A stretch of 64,000 bases of DNA from Buddleja alternifolia. Its lineage: Eukaryota > Streptophyta > Magnoliopsida > Lamiales > Scrophulariaceae. The stretch spans positions 14,126,569 through 14,190,568 of the forward strand of contig CM033395.1 in the NCBI GenBank assembly GCA_019426215.1. Reading direction: 5' to 3'. A program made the translations under genes and the position numbers. A model generated the notes under the pieces. It ran no database searches and had not been told where the DNA came from. It saw nothing but the letters and a program-made list of their open reading frames with translations. Below are positions 48,430-60,710 of the stretch, piece after piece (positions within the stretch are counted from its first letter, which is position 1; each line of letters opens with the position of its first letter).

Positions 48430-50597
48430 TGTTGGATTGACTCATTCCCTCGGGTGGCTCGTGGCAGCGAAAATTAAAATTTTACAAAAGGTAAACGTAC
48501 AACCACCCGAAAACAGGAATATGGAATTGGTTCGATCGAATTTGATAAGGAGGTAAACGAAATTATACCTTTTGAAAATTTTGTTTCACCTCGTACTTTG
48601 GATTTCAGCAACCCTGTGGTGCAAATCCACACAATTTTCCTTAGGTGAGAAATTGCCTGTCGTCTTTTCATATCTCCTGGTTTAGAGTGCTCCAAGCGTC
48701 GCACCTCTAAGATGTATCCACACCTCGTTCAAGTCACCAATCGTCTTGCCTTGCGTGCTAGACAACAAAACGATTCTAAGCTTAACTTAGGCTTGATTAT
48801 GTGAATGGTAGGAATATTTTCTAAGTCGTTTAATTCAACATATGAATAGAACGACGTCTTGTTGGAAAGGGAGAGAGAGGTGGCCGATTTTTAGGTCTAA
48901 GTGGGGGGCGAATTTTCCAGCAATTATGACTATTAATTTTAGTTTCCTTCATCTCTTATTTAAAGGTGAAGATTACCTAGAGTCCAATTAGGAAAAGGAA
49001 ACTTTCTTTCTCCTAAACTATCTAGTAATCCTCATCCTATGAAGACTTGGAGGAGGGGAAAACTATTTTCCTCCTCCACCACATAAAAATCACCCCCTCC
49101 CTTATGTTTTCTCATAAAAATCGGTCAACACAAGTCAATTGGATTCTAGGATTTAATTTTGACTTCTCAATTTAATTATACGTTCAACCTATCAAATAAA
49201 TACAAGTCAAATTAAATCCAACCAGCTAATTCCAACATTTATTTATTTAACTTGGGCTCTACCCAATTAAATAAAATACTTGGACTCTACTAGGTCCATT
49301 AATTTAATTAATTCTACAAGATTAATTAAAAGAGTAAAATTAATTGAATCCTTCAATTAATTTATATTCCATATTAAGAAAGTACTACACTTTCCTAATT
49401 CCCTCAATTTCCTCGAAATTGATTAATCACATCTATTCAAGCAGTGACTCTCTCGAGTTAGTGTGTGACCCCTTAGGCTCGTTTCTATCTAGTAGTAAGT
49501 ACACCTTCCCATAGTGCTAGTGTACCTTCCTAAAATGGAAAGTACTAGATTAAATCAATCCTTTGATTTAATCAAGCCTCGAATTAGTCACCAAGCTAAT
49601 TCTCGGCACTTACAAATCGCGGTTGCCCACCTAGAATAGGGTCCCGAAGACCTAGATAAAAAGAAAGTAAAGATACGCCTTTTGTGATCTTGATCCTCGC
49701 ATAAGTAAGATCTCTCTGATCCTCGCATAAGTAAGATCTCTCTATCTAATCTCCCGATTGAATCTAGAGCAGTGGCTAAGGTCGAAGCTCTATTAATTCA
49801 ATACTATGTTTCCCACGTTATGTGAAATCGACTTCGACTATCTAAATGAGGAAACCCTACGCCTCTTTAGATATCATACTTCGGCCGAAGATTCCTTAAG
49901 TCGATTCACTATGTAACCATAGGAGATTAACCGACTGGCTAATGTCAGAGATAGATTCCTCTCGATTCTCATGTGCCTTACTACGTAAGACGTGCATGTC
50001 TGAGTTTGCCCATATTCGATCATCTAAAGTGATCATGTAACAAATCAAGAACATGCGCGGTTACGCATAAGACATCCAATGGAATCTTAGGTCCATAAGG
50101 ATTACTCTTATACTACAAGACCACTGGAAATTCCACATTCGACTGGGAATCCATTTTAGGAACTTCCATGGGGTTGTTCAGTTCGCCCATTACCACAATG
50201 GCAACCCTCATATATGCATTGGCTTTTACCGTGCCAGTATCTATGGAACGAGATACACTTCTCCCAGAGTATGCATCATATGAGCAAGTCTTTTGGGTTG
50301 CATCGATATCCCTTTATCTCGATGAACCCTTTCACGACTTGGAACAATGTTTAAAGATCACAGCCTTCGAGACATATTCCATCATTATCACACCCAATGT
50401 GGAATGATGTCCCATAGCTATGTGTGATTCTTCGGGACTTTATTTTAAGCCAAAGTAAAAACTAATTTAAGAATAAAGACATGCCACACATATAAAAAAG
50501 ATTTACTTTATTTATAATAAAATGATTGTTCAACTCTAGAGTTACTATTACAAAGAATGGCGCCCAATAATTGGTGCGTCGGGCACTAACTCTAATA
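48430..50597 (-). repeat. 3' LTR of the minus-strand copia element at 48430-53602
   Basis: The low end is tgttggattgac. The high end, read on the minus strand, starts TATTAGAGTTAGTGCCC, where TA replaces the usual TG. A purine tract lies just beyond. It is 2168 bp and contains a 26-bp tandem duplication (gatcctcgcataagtaagat type) at about 49691-49742. It interrupts the related LTR at 47022. Confidence 0.82.
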
Positions 50598-50615
50598 ATC
50601 TTCCACTTGCCCTAG
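50598..50615 (-). other. Polypurine tract of the minus-strand copia element
   Basis: On the minus strand gggcaagtggaagat immediately precedes the LTR start, as expected for plus-strand priming. Confidence 0.75.
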
Positions 50616-50639
50616 CACCAATTGCCCATGTACTTAAGG

Positions 50640-53602
50640 CCCATTTTTCCCAGATGTCCTTCAAATACTTTTTGGCTAAGGGGTTTGGTGAGTGGGTCCG
50701 CTATGTTGTTCGCTGTGTCCACGCGCTCCATTCACACGTCGGCTCTTCCAATGATTTCTCGTATCAATCGGAATTTCCTCAGAACATGTTTGGATTTTTT
50801 ATGAGACCTCGGTTGTTTTGCTTGCGTAATAGCCCCGTTGTTATCACAGTAGACCGTTACTAGATTCCCAACGGATGGAACGACGCCCAATTCTTTGATG
50901 AAGTTCCTCATCCAAACAGCTTCTTTTGCAACCTCATTTGCCGCAATGAACTCTGCTTCAGTGGTGGAGTCGGCTATGGTTGCTTGCTTGGAACTCTTTT
51001 AGCTAACCGCTCCGCCATTAAGGAGAAATACAAACCCAGAGACCGACTTCGAGTCATCCTTTTCGGATTGGAAACTCAAATCAATAAACCCCTCTAATTC
51101 CAATTCTCCTCGCCCGTATATCAAGAACAACTCCTTAGTTCTCCTCAGATACTTAAGGATTGTTTTCACCGAACTCCAGTGTGCCATGCCTGGATTCGCT
51201 TGATATCGACTGCACGCACTCAATGCATAAGCTACATCGGGTCTTGTGCATATCATCGCGTACATTATACTACCTATCGCAGAAGCATAGGGAGTTTTGG
51301 ACATTTTCACTCTTTCTTCCTCAGTCTTTGGGCACATAGACTTGGAAAGTGTGATGCCATGTCCTATTGGCAAGAATCCCTTCTTGGACTCTTCCATCTC
51401 AAATCTTTTGAGTACGCGATCGATATATGCAGATTGGGAGAGACCTAGCATCCTACTCGATCTATCCCTATAGATCTTCATACCTAGTATGTAGGACGCC
51501 TCTCCCATATCTTTCATGGCGAATTTATTAGAGAGCCATACTTTAGTCGACTGCATCAACCCTACATCATTTCCAATTAGTAGGATGTCATCGACATAAT
51601 GTATGATGAACGTGACTGCGCTCCCACTGTCTTTCTTATACACACATGCCTCTTCAACGTTTTGACCGTATCCATACTCTTGTATGACAGTGTCAAAATG
51701 TTTGTTCCAACTTTGAGAAGCTTGCTTAAGTCTATAGATGGACCTTTGAAGTTTACACACTTTGTGTTCGCTCCCTTTGGATGTAAAGCCCTCGGGCTGT
51801 TGCATGTAAATCTCTTCCTTAATTTCTCCATTGAGGAATGCAGTCTTTACATCCATCTGCCATATTTCATAATCTAAATATGCAGATATAGCAAGCATAA
51901 TCCTAATGGATTTCAGCATGGCCACTAGCGAGAAGGTTTCCTCATAGTCAATCCCTTGTCTTTGAGTAAATCCTTTTGCCACGAGGCGAGCCTTATAGGT
52001 AACTACCTCTCCATCGACTCCAAGCTTTCGCTTGTAGACCCACTTACAGCCAATGGGCTTGTTGCCCTCAGGTGGGTCAACCAAGGTCCATACCTTGTTG
52101 GAGTACATGGAGTCCATTTTGGATGTCATGGCCTCTAGCCATTTTCTCGAATCAATGTCAGACATTGCACTCTTAAAAGTCTTTGGATCAGAGTCTAGAG
52201 GAGGATCTTGAGTACCCTCCTCTTGCAATAAGCCTAGCCATCTTTCAGGCTCCTTTGGGATCCTCTTTGATCTCCTCAAAGGTTGTGTGTTTTCGGTGGG
52301 TGCCTTTGATGTAGCCTCGTTGGTGTCGGGTGAGTTAACTTGTATCTCTTGACTTGATCCATTTTCATGGACCTCATCAAGTTCTACAGCCTCGCCTTTT
52401 CTATCTAGAAGGTGACCCATCTCCAAGAAATTGGCGTTTCTCGAAACAATAACCTTTTGTTCCGTTGGATTGTAGAAGTAATATCCAACAGTTTCCTTTG
52501 GATATCCTACAAAATAACACAAAGAGGACTTGGGGTCCAATTTGTCTCCCACTAAATGCTTTACATAAGCTGGACATCCCCATATTCAAATGATTATATG
52601 AGGGCGTCTTTCCACACCAACTTTTATATGGGGTATTGGGCACCGTCTTGCTAGGCGATCTATTCAACAGATAGACAGCCGTTTCAAGAGCATAGCCCCA
52701 CATGGACTTAGGAACTTTAGTGAAACTCATCATGGATCGAACCATATCTAGTAATGTTCGATTCCTACGCTCGGCTACCCCTTTATGTTGAGGTGTGCTG
52801 GGCGGTGTCCACTGTGAGAGAATTCCATTCTATCTAAGATAATCAAGAAACTCGGTAGACAAGTATTCTTCTCCTCGATCCAATCGAAGAGCCTTAATAC
52901 TTCTACCAAGTTATTTCTCTTCTTCATTTCTGAACTCCTTAAACTTCTCAAAGGATTCCGATTTATATCTCATAAGATATAAATAACCATACCGTGAATA
53001 ATCATCGGTAAAAGTTATGAAGTAGCTTTGGCCACCATGAGTGCTCACACTCATTGGCCCACACACGTCCGTATAGACCAAGTCCAATGGTTTTGTGGCT
53101 CGTTCCGCTTTCCCCGAAAATGGTAATTTGGTCATTTTTCCTTTAAGACATGATTCGCAACTTGACAATTCATCTAAGTCAGTTACACCTAAATGTATTG
53201 CCAATGTTCGAATTCTTTCTTTGGAAATATGTCCAAGTCTTTCGTGCCACATTTGTGTGTTTACTTGATTATCTTGTTTACGTTTGTTACTTTGTTTAAT
53301 ATTGAGATTGGAAATTATTGGGGATATAGTATACATTCCATCTTTCATTTTCGATTCCATAATAAGAGACGATTCATAAAATAAAAGTAAACTTTTATTA
53401 CGAATCTCAAAACAATATCCTTCTCTATCCAAAACCGGAATCGAGATAATATTTCTTATTATTTCAGGAACAAAATAAACAGAATGTAAAACTAATTTCC
53501 TATCTCCTAACTCTAAGTAGATCGTCCCCACGGCTTTGGCAGCAACCAATGCTCCATTCCCCATCCACAAGGTCATGTCTCCTCTACTTAGCTTCAAAAA
53601 CT
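50640..53602 (-). pseudogene. pol of a Ty1/copia element (INT-RT-RH), 5' part lost
   Basis: Reading the minus strand from 53602: the end of protease (MTLWMGNGALVAAKAVGT ... IISIPVLD); the zinc-binding pre-integrase (MWHERLGHISKER ... CESCLKGKMTKLPF); the integrase core (DVCGPMSVSTHGGQSYFITF, KGVAERRNRTLLDMVRSMM); then RT (WVYKRKLGVDGEVVTYKARL, catalytic IHYVDDILLIGND) and RNase H (ADSTTEAEFIAANEVAKEAV), ending near 50640. Stops lie at about 52911, 52840 and 50999, the last in a codon that is normally Trp in GGAVSWKSSKQ. The frame shifts near 52560. The gag, primer site and 5' LTR are missing: the sequence ends abruptly at 53602 at the Athila-like LTR. Confidence 0.92.
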
Positions 53603-54935
53603 TGACACGCTAGAAGCTAACGTGCTTTGGTAGCAAGTGCACTAGTCGTGTGTAGTAATAGAAATGGACAATAAGTTCGGGTTGTCGAACCACGGAGACT
53701 TGGATTTTTAGTTTCTGATTTTCAAAAAGACAAAAGACACTTAAAGTAAAGCAGGACTAAAACAATTAAGTAAATGAAGGACCAAAGGAGGGAACAAGCT
53801 ATGGATTAAACTTCACGTATGATAAAATGACCAAGGCACATGCTACAACCAAATCTACTCGTCAATTTATATGGGTTACTCCTCGAATTATTAGACTCCT
53901 ATTGCTTTGGTGGAAACTCCTAAATTAATTATTAGCCGATGTCTCGGCTCATAATAATCCTATGATTAGTTGACGGTTCTCTAAATATGTCTATCCGAGA
54001 ATCTAATCAAAAATCACGCATTAACGTTCTAGAGCTTCCCCGAATAAATCCGGCTAACAACACCCGGGAATCTTTACCTATTTCTAGGAGCAATCCCTCA
54101 TTTGTTTCGGGTGACGTGTTAATTCCCTTGCACCCTATTCTATCTTCTCTCGAACAACTAGATTAGGCAAGATAGCAAGCATATGGTGATCAAACACATG
54201 ATTGGCATAAAAGCATAGAATTAACACACAAAGCAATAGGAGAATTAATACAAAAAGTAACTTCACATATATTAACTCATAAATTGGCCTTCACATGGCC
54301 TTAGTCTCACAAATTTAGCTCATAATCAATAACATAGAAGATCATAATGTAGTCATATACATAATCATAGACAAGTATGTAATGAAAAACATATGAAAAC
54401 TCCCTATATTGCTTGGTTGATGATGTATCCGAGTCAAGAGCTTCAATCCCAAGCTAGATCTCCTTCTTAGCCTCTTAGAGTTGATGAAGAATGGCCCAAA
54501 ACCCAGCAAATCGCCCCTAATCTCCCAGATTTCGAACCCTTCAAATGAATTGAAAACTCTTATTTATACATTCCAAAATCTGTTATTGCGGCGCCTAGGC
54601 GCCGCCTATGTGGCGTTTATTTCTTGGGGCATAAGTTCCGGGGCGCCCAGGCGTGGAGACAAGTGGCGCCCAGGCGGGCGCTTCAGAACACCGATTTTTC
54701 TCTGTCTGGGTGGTGCTTGGGCGCGGTAAAACTGGCGCCCGGGTGGGCGTTTCAGAAGCCAGAGCAAAGTGGATGAAACGAGTCGTCTTTTTCCCTTTTC
54801 TTCGTCCATCATCGCTTACTACCTGAAATCACTTCACACATATATTAAACACACGAGTGGCACGAAATAAACCATATACGAGCCTAAATTGTCATTAAAA
54901 GGGCCTAAAAACTTATGCAAAAACGACTCCTATCA
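53603..54935 (-). repeat. 3' LTR of the Athila-like element
   Basis: This 1333-bp LTR is nearly identical by eye to 59295-60643. Its main differences are a 21-bp block missing at about 54600, which is present near 60290, and a small indel at about 54240. It carries a cluster of ggcgcctaggcgcc-type motifs at 54590-54750. Confidence 0.92.
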
Positions 54936-54950
54936 ACCCCCCTAAACTTA
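54936..54950 (-). other. Polypurine tract of the Athila-like element
   Basis: On the minus strand gataagtttaggggggt directly precedes the LTR start TGATAGG. The motif is typical of Athila-type elements. Confidence 0.85.
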
Positions 54951-56570
54951 TCACTTGCTCGACCTCGAGTAAGAGAAGGCATAGAATATGAGCTCATCAT
55001 CAAACCCAGGGAGGTAAAAGAAAAGAAACTGCACAACTCACTTTCATGGAGCAAACGGTTGCATTTAGCGGATGCAACAAGCCTTTGAACCCTTGAGTTA
55101 CCCCAAAGGACGAGTTATAGTCTCGTGAGGGTTTGCAGACAATCTACCCACAAAATCGAAAGATTTCAACCCCGATCACTCAACGTAAATTACAATGATT
55201 AATAGCACACAATGGTATGAATTCATCTGTTTAAGCTCAAATTACAAATATATACACGTCACACACTTGCTCATGTTACGCCTTAACATCGAAAAGATTA
55301 TCCTAAGGGTGTAGTGTAATAAATCTCAAGTATTATAGTCGAGTGGCATTCTTACCACTTTTCACGCATTAATCCCATATTTATCAACTTTTGATTAGTC
55401 ACTAAAAAAAATTCATCACTTCATTCCACTTTCGACTTTAACTTATGCACTTTCAACTCGAAACATTAGAGGCTAGACCATGTGGAATGTTCGATCCTCT
55501 TAGGCTTTCTATGACACCCTTGTAACGAGCTTTAGGCCAATAACTCCCAAACCAGACGGCTTTAGGGTATCAAGTGTAGAGACACTCCTAAGGGCTTAAT
55601 CGCTCGAGTGTCAAAGGCCACAAAATCAAACTAGGTCCTTATTCACTTAACACTTGCATTGGCTTGAGCTTAGCTCAAATTAGCATAATAGTACAGTATT
55701 CTAGGCATGGTGCTCTTCGCCCCCAGTATCTATTAAGCCTGACTTTTGCAGTCATACCAATGTTCAACCTCTTTTTATTATTATTAAGCATACAAAGTTA
55801 ACGTTCTCAACTCATAACACATGTGGAAATTCTAAGTTGATATTTTCGGGATCAAGCCTTTAAGTGTTTCAAAATGATTGCCCACTCAACGCCTCTACCC
55901 TTGATTTATGTGCGTATGTGAAACATCTTAAAGATAATCTAGTCATGTTTAGGGTCCCACAAGCAAGGAACTATGTGTATAGCCATTAAAAACCAAATTG
56001 ATAGAGAAAGCATACCATATATTCAAGTTAACCATGCTCAATTCATCAAGTGACGGGTTGAAATTCTATCCAAAATAAAATTAAAATTGCACACATTTCA
56101 CATGTAGAGGTACAACACCCCCCCAAACTTGGACCGAATTATGTAAAACATGAATAAACATGACTATAATGGAGCTAGTGTACCCCCCACACTTATCATG
56201 AACATTGTCCCCAATGCTCGAAAAAGAGAAGGGCAAAGTACACGTCACCATAGGGGTGATGAAAAGCAAACCCGAGTCCTTGAATGCAAATGTGTCCAAG
56301 AGTGGCAACAGCGGTGTGAGAAATCAATGCAACAACTACACATTAAACGATGCTAGCCATACGAATCATCAAGCATTGGATAGAAATGAGAAACGAAACA
56401 CAACCAACAACAAAACACAAGACAACTAAAACAAACATGCATCTACTAAAGAAAAAAAAAACGGAAGAAACAGAAATGAAATGGCAGAAAAAAGAAAAAC
56501 TTACAAACTTGGGTTGCCTCCCAAGAAGCGCTTGTTTATAGTCATTAGCTTGACTTTTGTGCGTTAAGGT
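54951..56570. other. Non-coding 3' internal region of the Athila-like element
   Basis: No protein domain is seen in this 1.6 kb where RT, RNase H and integrase would be expected. Two further tracts resembling the polypurine tract occur on the minus strand: aagtttggggggg at 56118-56130 and aagtgtgggggg at 56183-56194. Confidence 0.7.
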
Positions 56571-59121
56571 TCAAATAGGTGGCCCATTGAGAACAACAAT
56601 ATCCTTGCCATTCCTCCTTTTCTTCTTATGTCCCACTTGTCTCCACTCATATTGCGGTGTTTTGCGATAAGCCCTTTGTGTCGGATTTGTCTTATCGATT
56701 TCACGAACACGTAGATGTGGTGGAATGTACTTCATGCAAAAATCAGCTTTTCTCACCTTGCCTTGTTGCTCATTGGGGACCTCATCCTCCACCGTAAGAG
56801 TGCCCTTAGTCTTACCAAGTGTGCATTGCTCATCAAACAAAAGGTGAATAGCATCGACATATAAACAAGTAAGATCAGCCATAGGCGGTTGCATGTCATG
56901 ACAACCATCGAATATCACCTTTTTATCACCCACCTTCAATGTCAACCTACCCTTTCCCATGTCGAGCTTTGCGTTGCTAGTGGCTAGGAAGGGTCTCCCT
57001 AGAATCAAGGGGACATCAATGTCACTATCCATTTCGAGAACCACGAAGTCGACCAGATAGAAGAACTTGTCAACTTGTACAATGACATCCTCGATAATGC
57101 CCTTTGGTTTCTTGATAGAGCGATCCGCCAATTGCACGGACATGGATGTTGGCGTAAGATCTCTAAGGCCTAGCTTCTTAAAAATAGAGTAGTGAAGAAG
57201 GTTGATACTTGCTCCCGAATCACAAAGAACTTTGTCGAACTTGAGATGGCCAATAGTGCACGGTATTGCGAGACTCCCGGGATCCTTGAGTTTAGTTGGC
57301 AATTTATTGAGCAAGACGGCAGAACATTCCTCAGTGAGACACACCATCTCCTTTTCCTCCCACTTCTGTTTGTTAGATAGTATGTCTTTCAAGTACTTCA
57401 CATAATTCGGCATTTGGAGAATGGCGTCAATAAACAGAATATTAATCCTCACCTCCCGAAGGATTGCCAAAATTTGAAGAAAGCACGGATCCATCTCCTT
57501 TTGCTTCTTTTTGTGAGCATTTAGGAAGAGGAGACGAACTTCGATAGGGGGAGAATGCGTTGGATTGGAAGGATGAAAACCGACTGAAGCAGGAGGCGGC
57601 GCCTGGGCGCTTATATGGGCGCCTAGGCGCGGATCTGTAGGCACCGGGGCGCCGTCAGAAGGGCGCTCGGGCGCGGAAAACAGAGAATCCTGTTCGGAAC
57701 AGGGGAAATCAGGCGTTTGGGCGTGCATCTCGGGGCGCTCGGGCGCGGATGTACTGGCAGTGTCACTCTCCAATTGTTTTCCACTTCTCAAGGCTATGGC
57801 ATTGCATTGAGCCTTCGGGTTCTTTTCCGTGTCACTTGGGAGAGTCCCCGGGGCTCTACCGTTAACCGCATTAGACAGTTGCCCCACTTGTGTTCGCAAA
57901 TCCTTCATATCCATACACATATCCTTTATCATACCCCGAAGTTCGTTGAACGATGTATCAGACTTTTTATGTGAGCATCTAGTTTCTCATCGATTGTGGG
58001 AGGTCGCATTTGCACTTGACCTTGACCTTGTCCATTGAAATTGCCTTGCCTCGGGGGTGGGTTATTGAAAGGTGGCCGTGGAGCTTGATAGATCCCCGGT
58101 TGTGCGTTTTGTGCGGGGTTGGGCCTTTTTGGAAAATTCTCGGGTACATGAAAGTTCACCCGAGGTTGATTGTGATTCCCCACATAATTGACGTTGCCAA
58201 CCTCCGGTGCCAAGGCTATTACTCCCTCAACTACTTCCTCAATACAACAACCTTTTTAGAGGATGAGGCCTCTTCATCGTCGGGGTAAAGCTCGTCTTCT
58301 CGGGCCAACTGTTCTATTTTGTCCCATACACTTTGACAGTCTAACCCAAGGAGGTCTCCTCCCGCACCCGCGTTGAGTCTATTCCGAATACGTGACCGAA
58401 CCCCATCATAGAAATGAAGTACTTGTTCATTCAGCCCAAAATTATGATCAGGGCATTTTCGGAGCATGCCCTTATATCTAGCCCAAGCCTCGGCTAAAGA
58501 CTCATTGCTCCTTTGCCTAAACCCTTTTATATTACTCCGGAGCTCATTGATTTTGGAGGGTGGAAAGAATTTATTTAAAAAGGGATCGACCAACTCACCC
58601 CATGTCGTAATAGATTGTGGAGGCAAGGATTTGTACCATGTTGTCGCCCTATCCTTTAATGAGAAATGGAAGACTCTTAGACGAATCGCATCCAGATCCC
58701 GTGGGTGATATTGAATGGTCACAAGAGCATCGTCTATAGTCTCTAAATGAGCATGAGGTGATTCGTGTGGTTCTCCATAAAAGGGTTCTCCTTGCATCAT
58801 ACTAAAGACGTGAGCCGGGATGTGGTAGTTTGGTGCGAAGAAATTAGGCATGACTACGGGCCCCGGAATGGTATGGACCCTAGGTGGTAAGCTACCCCGA
58901 ACCGACGGTAATTGTTGAGGCTGTGCCGCTTGCATGGCATGTAGAACACCTTGTAACCACTCCCTGTTTTCCAGTAAATTCATATCGGGAAAATTTCCAT
59001 TTGGGTTTTGGTTGAGATTATTGGCCATTTCCCTTGTTCGCCTACTAGCCCGAAGAACTCGTTCAATTTTGGGCTCCAACTCGTATAGAGGCTCGCTTGA
59101 GGAGCGGGTCATGCACCACAC
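56571..59121 (-). pseudogene. gag-protease of the Athila-like element, two frameshifts
   Basis: The minus-strand frame begins near 59121 (TRSSSEPLYELEPKIERVLR) and has the Athila Gag capsid segment FHFSLKDRATTWYKSLPPQS and PPSKINELRSNIKGFRQRSN. A one-base shift near 58235 moves it to frame 58213-57929 (Asn-, Pro- and Gln-rich linker). A second shift near 57945 moves it to 57932-56571. The last block holds a proline-rich linker whose codons are made of gcgcc-type repeats (57596-57745). It also holds the retropepsin domain with LCDSGASINLLHYSIFKKLG and VPLILGRPFLATSNAKLDMG, and a tail ending GPPI. Both shifts are single-base events, so the loss is recent or may be sequence error. Confidence 0.9.
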
Positions 59122-59270
59122 AAGAACCTAACAAGTAAACACAAGAATGAAATTAGAAGAGCACGAAAACAAAAGGAAAGCAAGTAAATAAAGAAAAGAC
59201 TAAAATTATGAAAACGTAAAAGGATAGAAAACAAAAGCAAAATGAAAATCAAACACTCAAAATAAACAAG

Positions 59271-59288
59271 TCCCCGGCAACGGCGCCG
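59271..59288 (-). other. Primer binding site (tRNA-Asp type) of the Athila-like element
   Basis: On the minus strand cggcgccgttgccgggga lies a few bases inside the LTR end GTGTCA. The gcgccgttgccgggga core is the known Athila-type site complementary to tRNA-Asp. Confidence 0.88.
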
Positions 59289-59294
59289 AAAACT

Positions 59295-60643
59295 TGACAC
59301 GCTAGAAGCTAACGTGCTTTGGTAGCAAGTGCACTAGTCGTGTGTAGTAATAGAAATGGACAATAAATCCGGGTTGTCGAACCACGGAGACTTGGATTTT
59401 TAGTTTCTGATTTTCAAAAAGACAAAAGACACTTAAAGTAAAGCGGGACTAAAACAATTAAGTAAATGAAGGACCAAAGGAGGGAACAAGCTATGGATTA
59501 AACTTCACGTATGATAAAATGACCAAGGCACATGCTACAACCAAATCTACTCGTCAATTTATATGGATTACTCCTCGAATTATTAGACTCCTATTGCTTT
59601 GGTGGAAACTCCTAAATTAATTATTACCCGATGTCTCGGCTCATAATAATCCTATGATTAGTTGACGGTTCTCTAAATATGTCTATCCGAGAATCTAATC
59701 AAAAATCACGTATTAACGTTCTAGAGCTTCCCCGAATAAATCCGGCTAACAACACCCGGGAATCTTTACCTATTTCTAGGAGCAATCCCTCATTTGTTTC
59801 GGGTGATGTGTTAATTCCCTTGCACCCTAATCTATCTTCTCTCGAACAACTAGATTAGGCAAGATAGCAAGCATATGGTGATCAAACACATGATTGGCAT
59901 AAAAACATAGAATTAACACGCAATAGGAGAATTAATACAAAAAGTAACTTCACATATATTGACTCATAAATTGACCTTCACATGGCCTTAGTCTCACAAA
60001 TTTAGCTCATAATCAATAACATAGAAGATCCTAATGTAGTCATATACATAATCATAGACAAGTATGTAATGAAAAACATATGAAAACTCTCTATATTGCT
60101 TGATTGATGATGTATCCGAGTCAAGAGCTTCAATCCCAAGCTAGATCTCCTTCTTAGCCTCTTAAAGTTGATGAAGAATGGCCCAAAACCCAGCAAATCG
60201 CCCCTAATCTCCCAGATTTCGAACCCTTCAAATGAATTGAAAACTCCTATTTATACATTCCAAAATCTGTTATTGCGGCGCCTAGCGGGAGTTGATTGGC
60301 GCCTAGGCGCCGCCTATGTGGCGTTTATTTCTTGGGGCATAAGTTCCGGGGCGCCCTGGCGTGGAGACAAGTGGCGCCTAGGCGGGTGCTTCAGAACACC
60401 GATTTTTCTCTGTCTGGGTGGTGCCTGGGCGCGGTAAAACTGGCGCACGGGCGGGCGTTTCAGAAGCCAGAGCAAAGTGGATGAAACGAGTCATCTTTTT
60501 CCCTTTTCTTCGTCCATCGTCGCTTATTACCTGAAATCACTTCACACACATATTAAACGCACGAGTGGCACGAAATAAACCATATACGAGCCTAAATTGT
60601 CATTAAAAGGGCCTAAAAACTTATGCAAAAATGACTCCTATCA
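59295..60643 (-). repeat. 5' LTR of the Athila-like element
   Basis: This 1349-bp LTR has TG...CA ends and is near-identical to 53603-54935. It adjoins the primer site at its low end. A 21-bp extra block at about 60285-60305 sits within the ggcgcc motif cluster and looks like a local duplication. Confidence 0.92.
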
Positions 60644-60710
60644 ATTACCTACGAAAGGTTTAATAATTTCAAAAGTAATAGAATTAAGTAAATATTAGGA
60701 TTATGTATAC

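Larger units (their letters stand above)
53603..60643 (-). mobile_element. Athila-like gypsy element with gag-protease only (non-autonomous)
   Basis: Two near-identical LTRs (59295-60643 and 53603-54935) share the ends TGATAGGAGTC and GCGTGTCA. Inside, on the minus strand, are a tRNA-Asp-type primer site, one gag-protease frame (59121-56571), a non-coding stretch and a polypurine tract. There is no RT, RNase H or integrase, so this is the gag-only type sometimes called TR-GAG. The flanks differ in kind (copia pol at 53602, CACTA-type ORF intron or exon edge at 60644) and the adjacent five bases (aaact and attac) do not match. The element may therefore be a recombinant. Confidence 0.88.

Noticed and set aside
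47022..50597. A single 3.6-kb LTR
   Set aside because: The two halves repeat each other's start and internal blocks, so they are two related LTRs.
53598..60648. Target duplication around the Athila-like element
   Set aside because: The adjacent five bases (aaact and attac) do not match in either orientation, even after shifting the LTR edge by a few bases.
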